A stretch of 64,000 nucleotides of DNA. It comes from Sphingomonas citri (lineage in GTDB: Bacteria > Pseudomonadota > Alphaproteobacteria > Sphingomonadales > Sphingomonadaceae). This document shows, piece by piece, positions 17,257-26,256 of this stretch. The stretch is taken from NCBI RefSeq assembly GCF_019429485.1, contig NZ_JAHXZN010000003.1, forward strand, positions 1-64,000, read 5' to 3'. A program made the position numbers and the translations under genes. The notes beneath the pieces were generated by a model. The model made no database searches, was not told the origin of the DNA, and was given only the letters and a program-made list of their open reading frames with translations. Each line of letters begins with the position of its first letter. Positions within the stretch are counted from its first letter, which is position 1.

Positions 17257-17826
17257 TCAGAACGGCACGTCGTCGTCGAGGTCGTCCGCGAAGCCGCCGC
17301 CGAAATTGCCACCGCCGCGGCTGCCGCCGCCGCTCGAGCCGCCACCGCCGCCCGCGCCGCCGCCGAAGCCGCCGCCGCCGCGCGACCCGCCACGTCCACC
17401 GCCGCCGCCGAAGTCGTCACCGCCGCCGAAATCGTCGCGGCCGCCGCCGCCGCCGCCACCGCCACCGCTACCCTGCGGGCCGTCGAGCATGGTCAGCACC
17501 GAGTTGAAGCCCTGCAGCACCACCTCGGTGGAATATTTGTCGTTGCCCTGCTGGTCCTGCCACTTCCGCGTCTGCAGCTGGCCCTCGATGTAGACCTTGC
17601 TGCCCTTGCGCAGGTAACGCTCGGCGACGTTGGCGAGCCCCTCGTTGAAGATCGCCACCGAATGCCACTCGGTCTTCTCCTTGCGCTCGCCGGTGTTGCG
17701 ATCCTTCCACGATTCCGACGTGGCGATGCGGAGATTCACCACCTTGCCGCCGTTCTGGAACGAGCGCGATTCGGGATCGCGCCCGAGATTGCCGACGAGA
17801 ATGACCTTGTTGACGCTGCCTGCCAT
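17257..17826 (-). CDS. ssb: Single-stranded DNA-binding protein
   Basis: 189 residues. The OB-fold is at residues 1-115 ([71 protein letters not shown]). A long glycine-rich linker (about 125-180) follows and the acidic C-terminal tip reads DDLDDDVPF, which recruits repair and replication partners. The ATG at 17826 was chosen because SSB proteins begin at this point; the frame is open further upstream without homology. It coats single-stranded DNA in replication, repair and recombination. Confidence 0.97.
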   Translation of the reverse strand: MAGSVNKVILVGNLGRDPESRSFQNGGKVVNLRIATSESWKDRNTGERKEKTEWHSVAIFNEGLANVAERYLRKGSKVYIEGQLQTRKWQDQQGNDKYSTEVVLQGFNSVLTMLDGPQGSGGGGGGGGGRDDFGGGDDFGGGGGRGGSRGGGGFGGGAGGGGGSSGGGSRGGGNFGGGFADDLDDDVPF

Positions 17827-17936
17827 CGAATCCTCTGCGCGCCGGTACCGCCGGCGCCTGCTGGTGAGTGCCGGCCCGCGCCGGCGTCCCGCGGCGTTCC
17901 CGCGCGTGGCGGGCAAACGACCGATGGCCTAGATAG

Positions 17937-19808
17937 TCACAGCCCCGCCGCCACCGCCAGCCAATAAGTGATACCCGCCATCACATAGGCCGCGGCGAAG
18001 AGGTAGCCGATCATGAACAGCGGCCAGCGCCACCCGTTGGTCTCGCGCCGCGTCACCGCGATCGTGGAGATGCACTGCGGCGCGAACACGAACCACATCA
18101 GAAAGGCCAGTGCGGTGGGCAGCGACCAGCGCCCGCGCAGTTTCTCCACCAGCCCCTGTTCGCCGGCATCGTCCTCGACGTCATCGATCGCATAGGCGGT
18201 GCCGATCGCCGCCACCGCCACCTCGCGCGCCGCCATCGCCGGGATCAGCGCCAACGCGATATCGTGGTTGAAGCCGATCGGGCGCACCACTTTCTCGAGC
18301 CCGTCGGCGACCCGGCCGGCGATCGAGTAATCGACCTGCCGCTGCCCCGCCGGCGCCTGGGGGAAGCTGAGCAGCGCCCACAGCACCACCGTGGTGAGGG
18401 CGATCGTGGTGCCCGCGCGCTTGAGGAAGATCTCGGTGCGGCTCCACAGCCCCAGCCCGACGTCGCGCAGCCGCGGCATCTGATATTTGGGCATCTCCAT
18501 CATGAAGCCCGACGACTCACCCTTCGTCACGGTGCGGCGCAGCAGCAGCGCGGCGACGAACGCACCCACGATGCCGAGCAGGTAGAGCGCGAACAGCACC
18601 AGCCCCTGCAGGCCCACGAACGGCAGGACCTGCCGCGACGGGATGAACGCACCGATGATGATCGTATAGACCGGCAGCCGCGCCGAGCAGGTCATCAGCG
18701 GAGCGATCAGGATGGTGGTAAGCCGGTCCTTCTCGTCCTCGATCGTGCGCGTCGCCATGATCCCGGGCACCGCGCAGGCGAAGCTGGAGAGCAGCGGGAT
18801 GAAGGCCCGTCCGGAGAGCCCCACCTGCGCCATCAGCCGGTCCATCAGGAAGGCGGCGCGGACCATATAGCCGCTCGCCTCGAGCACCAGGATGAAGAGG
18901 AACAGGATCAGGATCTGCGGCAGGAAGACCACCACCGCGCCCACTCCCGCGATCACGCCGTCGGTCAGCAGCGAGCGCAGGAAGCCGTCGGGCAGCACGC
19001 CCTTGAGCCACGCCTCCGCGGCGGCGAAGGCCCCCTCGATCCAGCCGATCGGCGCCTCCGACCAGCTGAACACCGCCTGGAACATGACGAAGAGCAGCGC
19101 GACCAGCAGCACCGGTCCGAACAGGGGATGGAGCGCGACCGAGTCGAGCATGTGGTTCCAGCGGCGCACCGGTGTCTCGCTCACCGTCGCGGCGGCGGCG
19201 ATCGCGCGCGCGCGGCGCTGGAGGGTGACGATATCGTCGTCGACGCTGCCGTCGGAGGCGCGCAGCCGGCGCATCCCCGCCGCCGCGGGTGCGCCGCCCA
19301 CCAGCGCGGTGAGTTGCCCGCGCAGCGTATCGATGCCGCGACGCCGCACCGCGACGGTCGGCACCACGGGCACGCCGAGCTCGCGCTCGAGCACCGCGGG
19401 ATCGAGCACCAAACCGTCGCGCTCGGCGAGGTCGACCATGTTGAGCGCCACCACCACCGGCAGACCCAGCGCGATCAGCTGCATCGCGAAGCGCAGGTGA
19501 TTGTCGAGGTTGGAGGCATCGATCACCACCAGCAGCGCGTCCGGCAGCCGCTCGCCCGCCTGCGCGCCGGTGACGACGTCGCGAGTCACGCGCTCGTCGG
19601 GCGAGGCGGGGTCGAGGCTGTAGGCGCCGGGCAGGTCGACCAGCTCGACCGGGCGGCCGTCCTCGAGCGCGAGCCGGCCCGAGTGCCGCTCCACCGTGAC
19701 GCCGGGGTAATTGCCGACCTTCTGCCGCGCTCCCGTCAGCGCGTTGAACAGCGCGCTCTTGCCGGCATTGGGATTGCCGACCATCGCGACCAGCGGCGGG
19801 AGTTCCAT
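17937..19808 (-). CDS. feoB: Ferrous iron transporter FeoB
   Basis: 623 residues. The N-terminal G-domain has G1 GNPNAGKS (11-18), G3 DLPG (about 58-61) and G4 NMVD (about 125). The membrane part contains the two Gate motifs, with the conserved cysteine region SSFACAVPGIMATRTI and the C-terminal FAPQCISTIAV. It imports Fe(II) across the inner membrane with GTPase-linked gating. It lies 13 bp after feoA. No FeoC follows. The protein is shorter than the roughly 770-residue enterobacterial FeoB, as is common in alphaproteobacteria. Confidence 0.96.
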   Translation of the reverse strand: MELPPLVAMVGNPNAGKSALFNALTGARQKVGNYPGVTVERHSGRLALEDGRPVELVDLPGAYSLDPASPDERVTRDVVTGAQAGERLPDALLVVIDASNLDNHLRFAMQLIALGLPVVVALNMVDLAERDGLVLDPAVLERELGVPVVPTVAVRRRGIDTLRGQLTALVGGAPAAAGMRRLRASDGSVDDDIVTLQRRARAIAAAATVSETPVRRWNHMLDSVALHPLFGPVLLVALLFVMFQAVFSWSEAPIGWIEGAFAAAEAWLKGVLPDGFLRSLLTDGVIAGVGAVVVFLPQILILFLFILVLEASGYMVRAAFLMDRLMAQVGLSGRAFIPLLSSFACAVPGIMATRTIEDEKDRLTTILIAPLMTCSARLPVYTIIIGAFIPSRQVLPFVGLQGLVLFALYLLGIVGAFVAALLLRRTVTKGESSGFMMEMPKYQMPRLRDVGLGLWSRTEIFLKRAGTTIALTTVVLWALLSFPQAPAGQRQVDYSIAGRVADGLEKVVRPIGFNHDIALALIPAMAAREVAVAAIGTAYAIDDVEDDAGEQGLVEKLRGRWSLPTALAFLMWFVFAPQCISTIAVTRRETNGWRWPLFMIGYLFAAAYVMAGITYWLAVAAGL

Positions 19809-19821
19809 CAGGAGGGGCGGG

Positions 19822-20151
19822 TCATTCCGCCGGCAGCGGATCGGGCGAGACGCTGATCGCGCGCGCCACGGCGCGGCGCAGTGCCACCGTCATCCGTCCG
19901 ATACGGCACGCGATCGGCCCGCCGCCCAGCCGCGAGCGGTGCAGTACCTCGATCGCGACGCCCTCGTCGAAGCCGAGTTCGCGCAGCCGCCGCGCCTCGG
20001 GCGAAGCGAGTCGCGCCCACTCGATCGCACCCACCGTCGCCGACCGTCGACGCGGCAGCGTCTCGAGCGTGAGCGAGTCGGCCGCATGGTGAGCGGCGGT
20101 GTGGCGGGGGGAGCGGATCGCGGTCACGGTCTCGGTATAGGGCGCATGCAA
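19822..20151 (-). CDS. feoA: Ferrous iron transport protein FeoA
   Basis: About 109 residues if the TTG at 20151 is used; a GTG at 20127 gives 101. The conserved SH3-like FeoA core is residues 28-105 (LETLPRRRSATV, LRELGFDEGVAIEVLHRS, GPIACRIGRMTVALRRAVARAISV). FeoA is a cytosolic partner needed for FeoB-dependent iron uptake. No start has a good ribosome binding site; the Fur-like site overlapping the TTG makes a start further downstream more likely. It is the first gene of feoAB. Confidence 0.85.
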   Translation of the reverse strand: MHAPYTETVTAIRSPRHTAAHHAADSLTLETLPRRRSATVGAIEWARLASPEARRLRELGFDEGVAIEVLHRSRLGGGPIACRIGRMTVALRRAVARAISVSPDPLPAE

Positions 20152-20168
20152 CTGATTATCAATAAGCT
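20147..20168. promoter_or_regulatory. feoA: Fur-like operator upstream of feoAB
   Basis: The sequence TGCAACTGATTATCAATAAG (plus strand, from 20147) contains a GATTATCAATA core and, on the minus strand, TTATTGATAATCAGTTGCA, close to the alphaproteobacterial Fur box pattern of alternating AT-rich half sites flanked by TGCA. It is placed at the 5' end of feoA, which fits iron repression. The match is by eye. Confidence 0.55.
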
Positions 20169-20192
20169 GCGTCGTCCTATCGCCGCGTCGGG

Positions 20193-20873
20193 TCAGACGA
20201 CCGGATAGCGCAGTCGCCCGACGAAGCGGCTCAGGCTGGGGCGACGCGTGGCGCGCTGCTGGAACGCGGCCTTGCTTTTCTCGAAGCGCATGATGCCGTC
20301 GATCCGGCGCGCCAGGAAGGCGCTGGTATCGGCATGCGCCTCGCTCTCGTCGTCGAGGAAGACGGTGGTGGTGGCGGCATAGACCGCCAGCAGCATCGCG
20401 CGCTTGGTGTAATGATTATAGTCGGTCGCACGGTCGCCCGCGAGCCGCCACATGCGGTCGACGCTGCGCCAGCCGAGTCGCGCCGCGCGCGCGACGTTCT
20501 GCGGCAGCGCCAGCACCGCGCGCGCGCGCCGCAGCGCCTCGCGCTCGGGCGCCAGCACCGCCAGCCGCGCCTCGACCAGCGCGGTGATGCGCTCGCGGAT
20601 CTTCATCGCGCCGAGCCGCTCGGGCGGCAGCGCGCGGGCCATCTCGGCGTCGACATGGTCGAACCAGGCGTCGATCATCGCCACCGGCCCGTCAGCGAAG
20701 GCGAGCCGCGCGACGTCGGCGTCGATGTCGTGGCTCTCGGCGGCGAGGTCGCGGGCGGCGTCGCCCCAGCCGTCGAAGGCGGCGTTGGCGGCGATCGCTG
20801 GGGCGAGCAGCGCGCGCACCTCGTCGAGCGTCAGGTCCTCCGGCGCGATCGCCGCGGCATCGTCACTCATCAC
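20193..20873 (-). CDS. COQ9-family ubiquinone biosynthesis protein
   Basis: 226 residues, all-helical (TetR-like fold), matching COQ9: an N-terminal three-helix segment and the C-terminal part with ARAARLGWRSVDRMWRLAGD, DYNHYTKRAMLLAVYAATTTVFL and FLARRIDGIMRFEK. COQ9 binds lipids and supports the COQ7 hydroxylase in ubiquinone synthesis; alphaproteobacterial homologues share the D-x-N-x-Y-T-K-R signature. It starts within 4 bp of the stop of the DMT exporter gene upstream and diverges in function from it, so co-transcription is likely. A second ATG three bases in is equally possible. Confidence 0.92.
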   Translation of the reverse strand: MMSDDAAAIAPEDLTLDEVRALLAPAIAANAAFDGWGDAARDLAAESHDIDADVARLAFADGPVAMIDAWFDHVDAEMARALPPERLGAMKIRERITALVEARLAVLAPEREALRRARAVLALPQNVARAARLGWRSVDRMWRLAGDRATDYNHYTKRAMLLAVYAATTTVFLDDESEAHADTSAFLARRIDGIMRFEKSKAAFQQRATRRPSLSRFVGRLRYPVV

Positions 20874-21844
20874 GCTTCCTCCGTCACCGCCTCGGCCGGC
20901 GCCGCCGCCCCGATCGGCCTAGCTTCCTCGCGCTCGCGCCGCACCAGCACCAGCGCCGCCGCGATCATCGCCACGCCGACCAGGTCGGGGCCGCCGAGCG
21001 TCTCGCCGAACCAGACCCAGCCCACCGCGGTGGCGACCATCGGCTGGATCAGCAGCGCCAGCCCGACCACCAGCGGCGAGGCGCGACCCAGCGCGTAGAT
21101 CATGCAGCCCTGGCCGATCACCTGGCTCACCAGTGCGACGCCCAGCAACGGCGTCCAGTTCCCCGGCATGATCCGCTCGCCCAGCGCGAGCGCGAAGACG
21201 AGCAGCGGCAGCAGCGACGCCGCCGACGAGAGCGCCAGCGCGGGCAGCGGCGCCATCGCGCGGCGCACGTCCGACATCAGGATGAAGTAAATTGCGTAGA
21301 GCACCCCCGCGCAGACGCACAGCAGGTCGCCGCCGAGCTGGCGCGGGTCGAGCTGATAGGAGCGCCCCATCAGCAGCGCCGCGCCCGCCGCGGCGAGCAG
21401 CAGCGCCAGCCCCTGCCACCGCGTCGGCCAGGTCCGCGCAACCAGGAAGCCCCATAGCGGGAACAGGAAGGTCGCCGAATTGCCGAGCAGGGTGGCGTTG
21501 GCCATCGTCGTCTGCAGGATGCCGGCATGCCAGGTGCCGAGATCGGCGGCGAAGGCGAGCCCGGCGAGCGCGAGCAGCCACCAGCGCCGCGCCGAGGCGG
21601 ACGTCGCGGGTGCGACCCCGCGCGTGCGCCGCGCCGCCACCAGCGCGGCACCGCCGAGCAGCGGCAGCGCCAGCGCCATGCGCCAGAAGGCGGCGGCGAC
21701 CGGGCCGACGTCGGCGAGCCGGACGAACAGCGGCCCGAAGGCGAGCGCGCTGTTGGCGACCACCAGCGCGACGAACGCCGCCGCGCCCGTCTCCGGGTGC
21801 GCGCGCGCGGCGGCGAGCGAGGTGGCGCTGGTCGGCTGGTCCAT
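20870..21844 (-). CDS. EamA/DMT-family membrane exporter
   Basis: 324 residues with ten hydrophobic segments arranged as two EamA repeats (about 25-155 and 180-310). The conserved PVAAAFWRMALALPLLG and PMVATAVGWVWFGE stretches occupy equivalent places in the two halves. DMT proteins export metabolites or amino acids in exchange for protons; the substrate cannot be read from the sequence. It overlaps the COQ9 gene by 4 bp. The start at 21844 was chosen because the first membrane segment begins about 25 residues later. Confidence 0.88.
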   Translation of the reverse strand: MDQPTSATSLAAARAHPETGAAAFVALVVANSALAFGPLFVRLADVGPVAAAFWRMALALPLLGGAALVAARRTRGVAPATSASARRWWLLALAGLAFAADLGTWHAGILQTTMANATLLGNSATFLFPLWGFLVARTWPTRWQGLALLLAAAGAALLMGRSYQLDPRQLGGDLLCVCAGVLYAIYFILMSDVRRAMAPLPALALSSAASLLPLLVFALALGERIMPGNWTPLLGVALVSQVIGQGCMIYALGRASPLVVGLALLIQPMVATAVGWVWFGETLGGPDLVGVAMIAAALVLVRREREEARPIGAAAPAEAVTEEA

Positions 21845-21931
21845 GGCGCGACCCTTAGGCCGCGTTTCCGGCGCGGGAAAGCGCGGCGGTGACCCGCGCC
21901 ACCCGGTCGGGCCGGGCGGCGCGGGTGCGGC

Positions 21932-22606
21932 TCACTTCGCTGGCACGACGGCGGCGACCGGCACGGCGGCGGCGACCGGCGCCGCCGCCGCGGCGGCGAC
22001 GATCGGCGTGGCCGCCGCCGGCGTCACCGCCAGCGGCGCCGGCGCCGCCGCGGCGAAGGCGAGCGGCACGTCCTCGTCGACGAAGCCCTTCACCGGCGTA
22101 CCGATCGCGAGATGCGCGCTGGTGCCGGTCATGAAGAAGCCCGCCGGAAGGAACACCAGCGCCGACACTGCGGTGGCGCCGATGCCCCCGGCGGTGCCCT
22201 TGTCGTCGAAGCCGCCCGACAGGCGCACCTGGCGACCGTTGACGGTGAGATAGAGCAGCCGCGCCGCGAAATGGCCCGACTTGCCCCACATGCCCTTGTT
22301 GCGCACCTCGGTGAGCTCGCCGACCGCGGGCGTGCCCGCCGGGACGACGGTGGTGCCCTGCACCAGCAGCGGCTCGGCGGTCTCGAGGTGCACGCGCTGG
22401 CCGATCTTGAGCTTCTTCCCCTTGGTGGTGAGCTCCTCGGTGAGCTTGAGCGGCACCTCGGTGCCGGTGCGCAGCACCGCCTGCCCGGTCACCGGTGCCG
22501 CGATGGGCGCGACGGCCTCGGGCTGCGCCGGCGCGGCGACGGTCTGCGCGCGGGCAGCGCCGCCCACGAGCAACACCGCCGCGGCCGCGGCGTAAAGATG
22601 AATCAT
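21932..22606 (-). CDS. Exported protein with Ala/Pro/Val-rich C-terminus, function unknown
   Basis: 224 residues. A signal peptide covers residues 1-21 (AVLLVGGAARA-QT). The central part (about 45-165) is a beta-rich domain with TGTEVPLKLTEELTTKGKKLKIG, VPAGTPAVGELTEVRNKGMWGK and LSGGFDDKGTAGG, a pattern seen in uncharacterised sphingomonad exported proteins. The last 50 residues are a low-complexity tail of Ala, Val and Pro. It is a single gene between a DMT exporter and a divergent deacetylase-like gene. No catalytic motif is visible. Confidence 0.75.
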   Translation of the reverse strand: MIHLYAAAAAVLLVGGAARAQTVAAPAQPEAVAPIAAPVTGQAVLRTGTEVPLKLTEELTTKGKKLKIGQRVHLETAEPLLVQGTTVVPAGTPAVGELTEVRNKGMWGKSGHFAARLLYLTVNGRQVRLSGGFDDKGTAGGIGATAVSALVFLPAGFFMTGTSAHLAIGTPVKGFVDEDVPLAFAAAAPAPLAVTPAAATPIVAAAAAAPVAAAVPVAAVVPAK

Positions 22607-22822
22607 GATGTGAACCCCCGTTTGCGGCCCGCCCCCGCGGGCCGCGGGCGAACCTCGCCGAGCACCCCGCCGTCGTCAAACGGGATCGCCACGGAAGTGG
22701 ACCGGATCTGGGACATTCCTCCCGCCGACTTGACGCGGGCGCGGTGCCGGCGCCACGGCGTGGAGATCGTCCAGAGGTCGCGCGAGAGTCGGATTGACCG
22801 TCAGCCACGAACGCCCGCGCCG

Positions 22823-23833
22823 GTGAAGCGCTTCTACGCGCCGCAGCAGGCATCGCACGCGCCCGAGCTGGAGCTGCACAACGGCGCCTTCACCGCTTAC
22901 GCCGAGGTGCCGCAGCGCGCCGAGATGATCCTCGCCGCCATCGGTGGGGCGGTTCCGCCGCCCGATCGCGGTCTCGCGCCGATCGCGGCGGTGCACGACG
23001 CCGCCTATCTCGACTTCCTCCGCGACGCGCCGACGCTGTGGCGCGCCGCGGGGCGGCCGGGCGACGCGATCCCCTACGCTTTCCCGATCGTCGGCCGACG
23101 CCCGCTGGCGCTGTCGCGGATCGACGCGCTGCTCGGCGCGCACGCCTTCGACGCGACGACGCCGATCACCGAGCGGACCTGGGACGCCGCTTACTGGAGC
23201 GCGCAGACCGCGCTCGCCGCCACGCACGCGGTGCTGGAAGGCGAGCGCGCCGCCTTCGCCTTGTGCCGCCCGCCCGGCCACCACGCCGGGCGCGACTATT
23301 GCGGCGGCTATTGCCACGTCAACGTCGCCGCCGTCGCCGCGCAGGCGGCGCGGGACGCGGGCCGCGCGCGGGTGGCGGTGCTCGACATCGACTATCACCA
23401 CGGCAACGGCACGCAGGACATCTTCTACGACCGCGGCGACGTCTTCTACGCCTCGGTCCACGCCGATCCGGCGAGCGACTATCCTTTCTACTGGGGCCAT
23501 GCCGACGAGCGCGGTGCGGGCGAGGGGGAGGGCGCGACGCTCAACCTGCCGCTGCCGCGCGGCGCCGCGCTGGCCGGGTTCCGCGCCGCACAGGCGCGCG
23601 CGCTCGACGCGATCGCCGCCTTCGGTGCCGACTTCCTCGTGCTCAGCTTCGGCGCGGACACCTGGGAGGGCGACCCGATCAGCCACTTCCGCCTCACCAC
23701 CGGGGACTTTGCGGTCCTGGCGGGCGACGTGGCCGCGACCGGGCTGCCGTGCGCGATCGTGATGGAAGGCGGCTATGCGGTGAACGCGCTGGGTGCCAAT
23801 GTCGCCAGCCTGCTGAGCGGGTTCGAAGGCTGA
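22823..23833 (+). CDS. Histone-deacetylase-family amidohydrolase (acetylpolyamine-type)
   Basis: 336 residues from a GTG at 22823, chosen because KRFYAPQQ is the usual start of this class; no good ribosome binding site is seen. Class II deacetylase motifs: the active-site His pair in RPPGHHAG (153-154), zinc ligands Asp190 and His192 in DIDYHHGNGTQ, the third zinc ligand Asp279 in FGADTW, and Tyr318 in EGGYAVN. Bacterial relatives remove acetyl groups from polyamines or other small amides. It is followed 16 bp later by a sugar transporter gene, so the two may share a transcript. Confidence 0.88.
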   Translation: MKRFYAPQQASHAPELELHNGAFTAYAEVPQRAEMILAAIGGAVPPPDRGLAPIAAVHDAAYLDFLRDAPTLWRAAGRPGDAIPYAFPIVGRRPLALSRIDALLGAHAFDATTPITERTWDAAYWSAQTALAATHAVLEGERAAFALCRPPGHHAGRDYCGGYCHVNVAAVAAQAARDAGRARVAVLDIDYHHGNGTQDIFYDRGDVFYASVHADPASDYPFYWGHADERGAGEGEGATLNLPLPRGAALAGFRAAQARALDAIAAFGADFLVLSFGADTWEGDPISHFRLTTGDFAVLAGDVAATGLPCAIVMEGGYAVNALGANVASLLSGFEG

Positions 23834-23849
23834 GGGAAGGACAGGATAG

Positions 23850-25220
23850 ATGGCGGTGACGGCGATAGCCCCGGATCAATCGGGCGGCAGCGCGCCGCCG
23901 CTCAACGCCGGGCTGCTCGCCTGTATCGTCACCGCCGCGCTGGCGGGGCTGCTGTTCGGCTTCGACACCGCGGTGATCTCGGGCACCACCGTGTCGCTGA
24001 CGCGCGCCTATGGGCTCGACAGCTTCTGGCTCGGCGTCACCGTGTCCTCGGCATTGTGGGGCACGCTGGTAGGGGCGCTGTTCGCGGGGATTCCGGGCGA
24101 CCGCTTCGGCAGCCGGGACACGCTGCGCGTGCTCGCGCTCTTCTACGTCGCCGGCGGCATCGGCTGCGGGCTGGCGTGGAGCTGGGAGTCGCTGGTCTTC
24201 TTCCGGGTGATCGCCGGGCTGGCGGTGGGCGGCTCGTCGGTGCTGGCGCCGGTCTATATCTCCGAGATCGCCCCGCCCGCGCGCCGCGGCGGGCTGGTCG
24301 CGGCGTTCCAGTTCAACATCATCCTCGGCATCCTGCTGGCCTATGTGTCGAACGCGATCATCGCCGCGCTGGCGCTGGGGGCGGACGATTGGCGCTGGAA
24401 GTTCGGTGTCTCGGCCGCGCCCGCGATCGTCTTCCTGCTGCTGCTGCTGCGCATCCCGCACTCGCCGCGTTGGCTGATGGCGAAGGGCCGCGCCGCTGAG
24501 GCGCGTGACGCGCTCGCCCGCGTCGGCATGGGCGAGGAGCAGGCGGAGAAGGAGCTGGCCGCGATCCACGCCGGCTTCGCCGCCAAGCCTAGCGGCGAAA
24601 GACTGTCGTGGCGGCGCCATCGCAAGCCGATCATGCTGGCGCTGCTGGTGGCGGGCTTCAACCAGCTCTCGGGCATCAATGCTTTGCTCTATTACCTCAA
24701 CGACATCTTCGCGGCGGCCGGCGGCGCGCTCTCGGCCGACGTGCAGGCGATCATCATCGGAGTCGTCAACGGCATCTTCACGGCGGTGGGCATGCTGCTG
24801 ATCGACCGGCTCGGGCGCAAGACGCTGCTGATGGTCGGCTCGGCCGGGATGGCGGCGAGCCTCACCGTGGCCGGGCTGGCGCTCGGCGGGTCGCTGCCGG
24901 GCTGGATCGTGCTGCCCGCGCTGATCGGCTTCATCGCCTTCTTCGCGCCGAGCACGGGCGCGGTGATCTGGGTCTATATCAGCGAGGTCTTCCCCACCGC
25001 GGTGCGCGGGCGCGGCAGCGCGGTCGGCGCCTCGACGCACTGGGGGCTGGACGCGATCATCGCCGCCGCTTTCCCGACGGTGGCGGCGCTGTCGGTGAGC
25101 CTGCCCTTCTACGTCTTCGCGGCGATGATGCTGCTGCAGCTCGTCGTGGTGGCGCTCTACTTCCCCGAGACCAAGGGCGTGCCGCTCGAGGAGATGGAGC
25201 GGCGGCTGGGCGTCGGCTGA
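23850..25220 (+). CDS. MFS sugar porter (sugar:H+ symporter type)
   Basis: 456 residues with twelve membrane segments. Sugar porter signatures are present: LLFGFDTAVISG in the first segment, GDRFGSRDTLR between TM2 and TM3, ISEIAPPARRGG, FNQLSGINALLYY in TM7, DRLGRKTLL and the C-terminal PETKGVPLEEME. Members import hexoses or pentoses with protons. The substrate is not determined. It lies directly after the deacetylase-like gene. The long open frames on the opposite strand in this region are shadows of its GC-rich codons. Confidence 0.93.
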   Translation: MAVTAIAPDQSGGSAPPLNAGLLACIVTAALAGLLFGFDTAVISGTTVSLTRAYGLDSFWLGVTVSSALWGTLVGALFAGIPGDRFGSRDTLRVLALFYVAGGIGCGLAWSWESLVFFRVIAGLAVGGSSVLAPVYISEIAPPARRGGLVAAFQFNIILGILLAYVSNAIIAALALGADDWRWKFGVSAAPAIVFLLLLLRIPHSPRWLMAKGRAAEARDALARVGMGEEQAEKELAAIHAGFAAKPSGERLSWRRHRKPIMLALLVAGFNQLSGINALLYYLNDIFAAAGGALSADVQAIIIGVVNGIFTAVGMLLIDRLGRKTLLMVGSAGMAASLTVAGLALGGSLPGWIVLPALIGFIAFFAPSTGAVIWVYISEVFPTAVRGRGSAVGASTHWGLDAIIAAAFPTVAALSVSLPFYVFAAMMLLQLVVVALYFPETKGVPLEEMERRLGVG

Positions 25221-25240
25221 CGCCCGTGCCGTCGCGGGCC

Positions 25241-26176
25241 TCAGTCGAAGAGGCTGCTGACGCTCGACTCGTCGGCGATGCGGCGGATCGCCTCGGCGAG
25301 CAGCGGCGCGATGGTGAGGTGGCGGATCTTCGCCGCCCCGCCGATCGCCTCGTGGTTGCCGATCGAATCGGTGATGACCAGCTCGTGCAGCGCCGAGCCC
25401 TCGACCCGCGCCACCGCGCCGCCCGACAGCACGCCGTGGCTGACATAGGCGACCACGCCCTCCGCGCCCGCCTCGCGCAGCGCGGCGGCGGCGTTGCAGA
25501 GCGTGCCGGCCGAGTCGACGATGTCGTCGATCAGCACGCAGAAGCGCCCCTCGACGTCGCCGATGATGTTCATCACCTCGGACTCGCCCGCGCGCTCGCG
25601 GCGCTTGTCGACGATCGCGAGCGGGGCGTTGTCGAGCCGCTTCGACAGCGCGCGCGCGCGCACCACGCCGCCGACGTCGGGCGAGACGACCATCAGGTTC
25701 TTCTCGCCGAAGCGCGCGCGGATGTCCTGCGACATCACCGGCGCGGCGAACAGATTGTCGGTGGGGATGTCGAAGAAGCCCTGGATCTGCCCGGCGTGCA
25801 GGTCGACCGACAGCACGCGGTCGGCACCCGCGGTCGTCACCAGGTTGGCGACCAGCTTGGCCGAGATCGGCGTGCGCGGCCCCGGCTTCCGGTCCTGCCG
25901 CGCATAGCCGAAATAAGGCAGCACCGCGGTGATGCGCTTGGCCGACGCGCGCTTGAGCGCGTCGATCATGATCAGCATCTCCATGAGATTGTCGTTGACC
26001 GGGTAGCTGGTCGACTGGACGACGAACACGTCCTCGCCGCGCACGTTCTCCATGATCTCGACGAAGATCTCCTCGTCGGCGAAGCGGCGCACCAGCGCCT
26101 CGGTCAGCGGCACCTCGAGATAGTCCGAGATCGCGCGCGCCAGCGGCAGGTTGGAGTTGCCGGTCATCAATTTCAT
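25241..26176 (-). CDS. prs: Ribose-phosphate pyrophosphokinase
   Basis: 311 residues from the ATG at 26176 (MKLMTGNSN), which has AAGGG about 8 bp upstream; a GTG nine bases earlier is possible. PRPP synthase signatures: [20 protein letters not shown] in the ATP site, [12 protein letters not shown] in the metal/ribose-5-phosphate loop, and the PRPP loop [11 protein letters not shown]. It makes PRPP for purine, pyrimidine, His, Trp and NAD synthesis. The protein has the length of class I enzymes. It is transcribed away from gltX. Confidence 0.97.
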   Translation of the reverse strand: MKLMTGNSNLPLARAISDYLEVPLTEALVRRFADEEIFVEIMENVRGEDVFVVQSTSYPVNDNLMEMLIMIDALKRASAKRITAVLPYFGYARQDRKPGPRTPISAKLVANLVTTAGADRVLSVDLHAGQIQGFFDIPTDNLFAAPVMSQDIRARFGEKNLMVVSPDVGGVVRARALSKRLDNAPLAIVDKRRERAGESEVMNIIGDVEGRFCVLIDDIVDSAGTLCNAAAALREAGAEGVVAYVSHGVLSGGAVARVEGSALHELVITDSIGNHEAIGGAAKIRHLTIAPLLAEAIRRIADESSVSSLFD

Positions 26177-26256
26177 CGAGAACACCCTTTCGCGCCCGTT
26201 GCTCTAGGCTGGGGGGCTGGCGAGGGGAAGGGGCGGCGCGTAAGCGCGGGCGGGCC

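Noticed and set aside
17306..17460. CCGCCGCC repeat array as a possible CRISPR or satellite
   Set aside because: It is the reverse of GGC glycine codons in the ssb linker and has no spacer structure.
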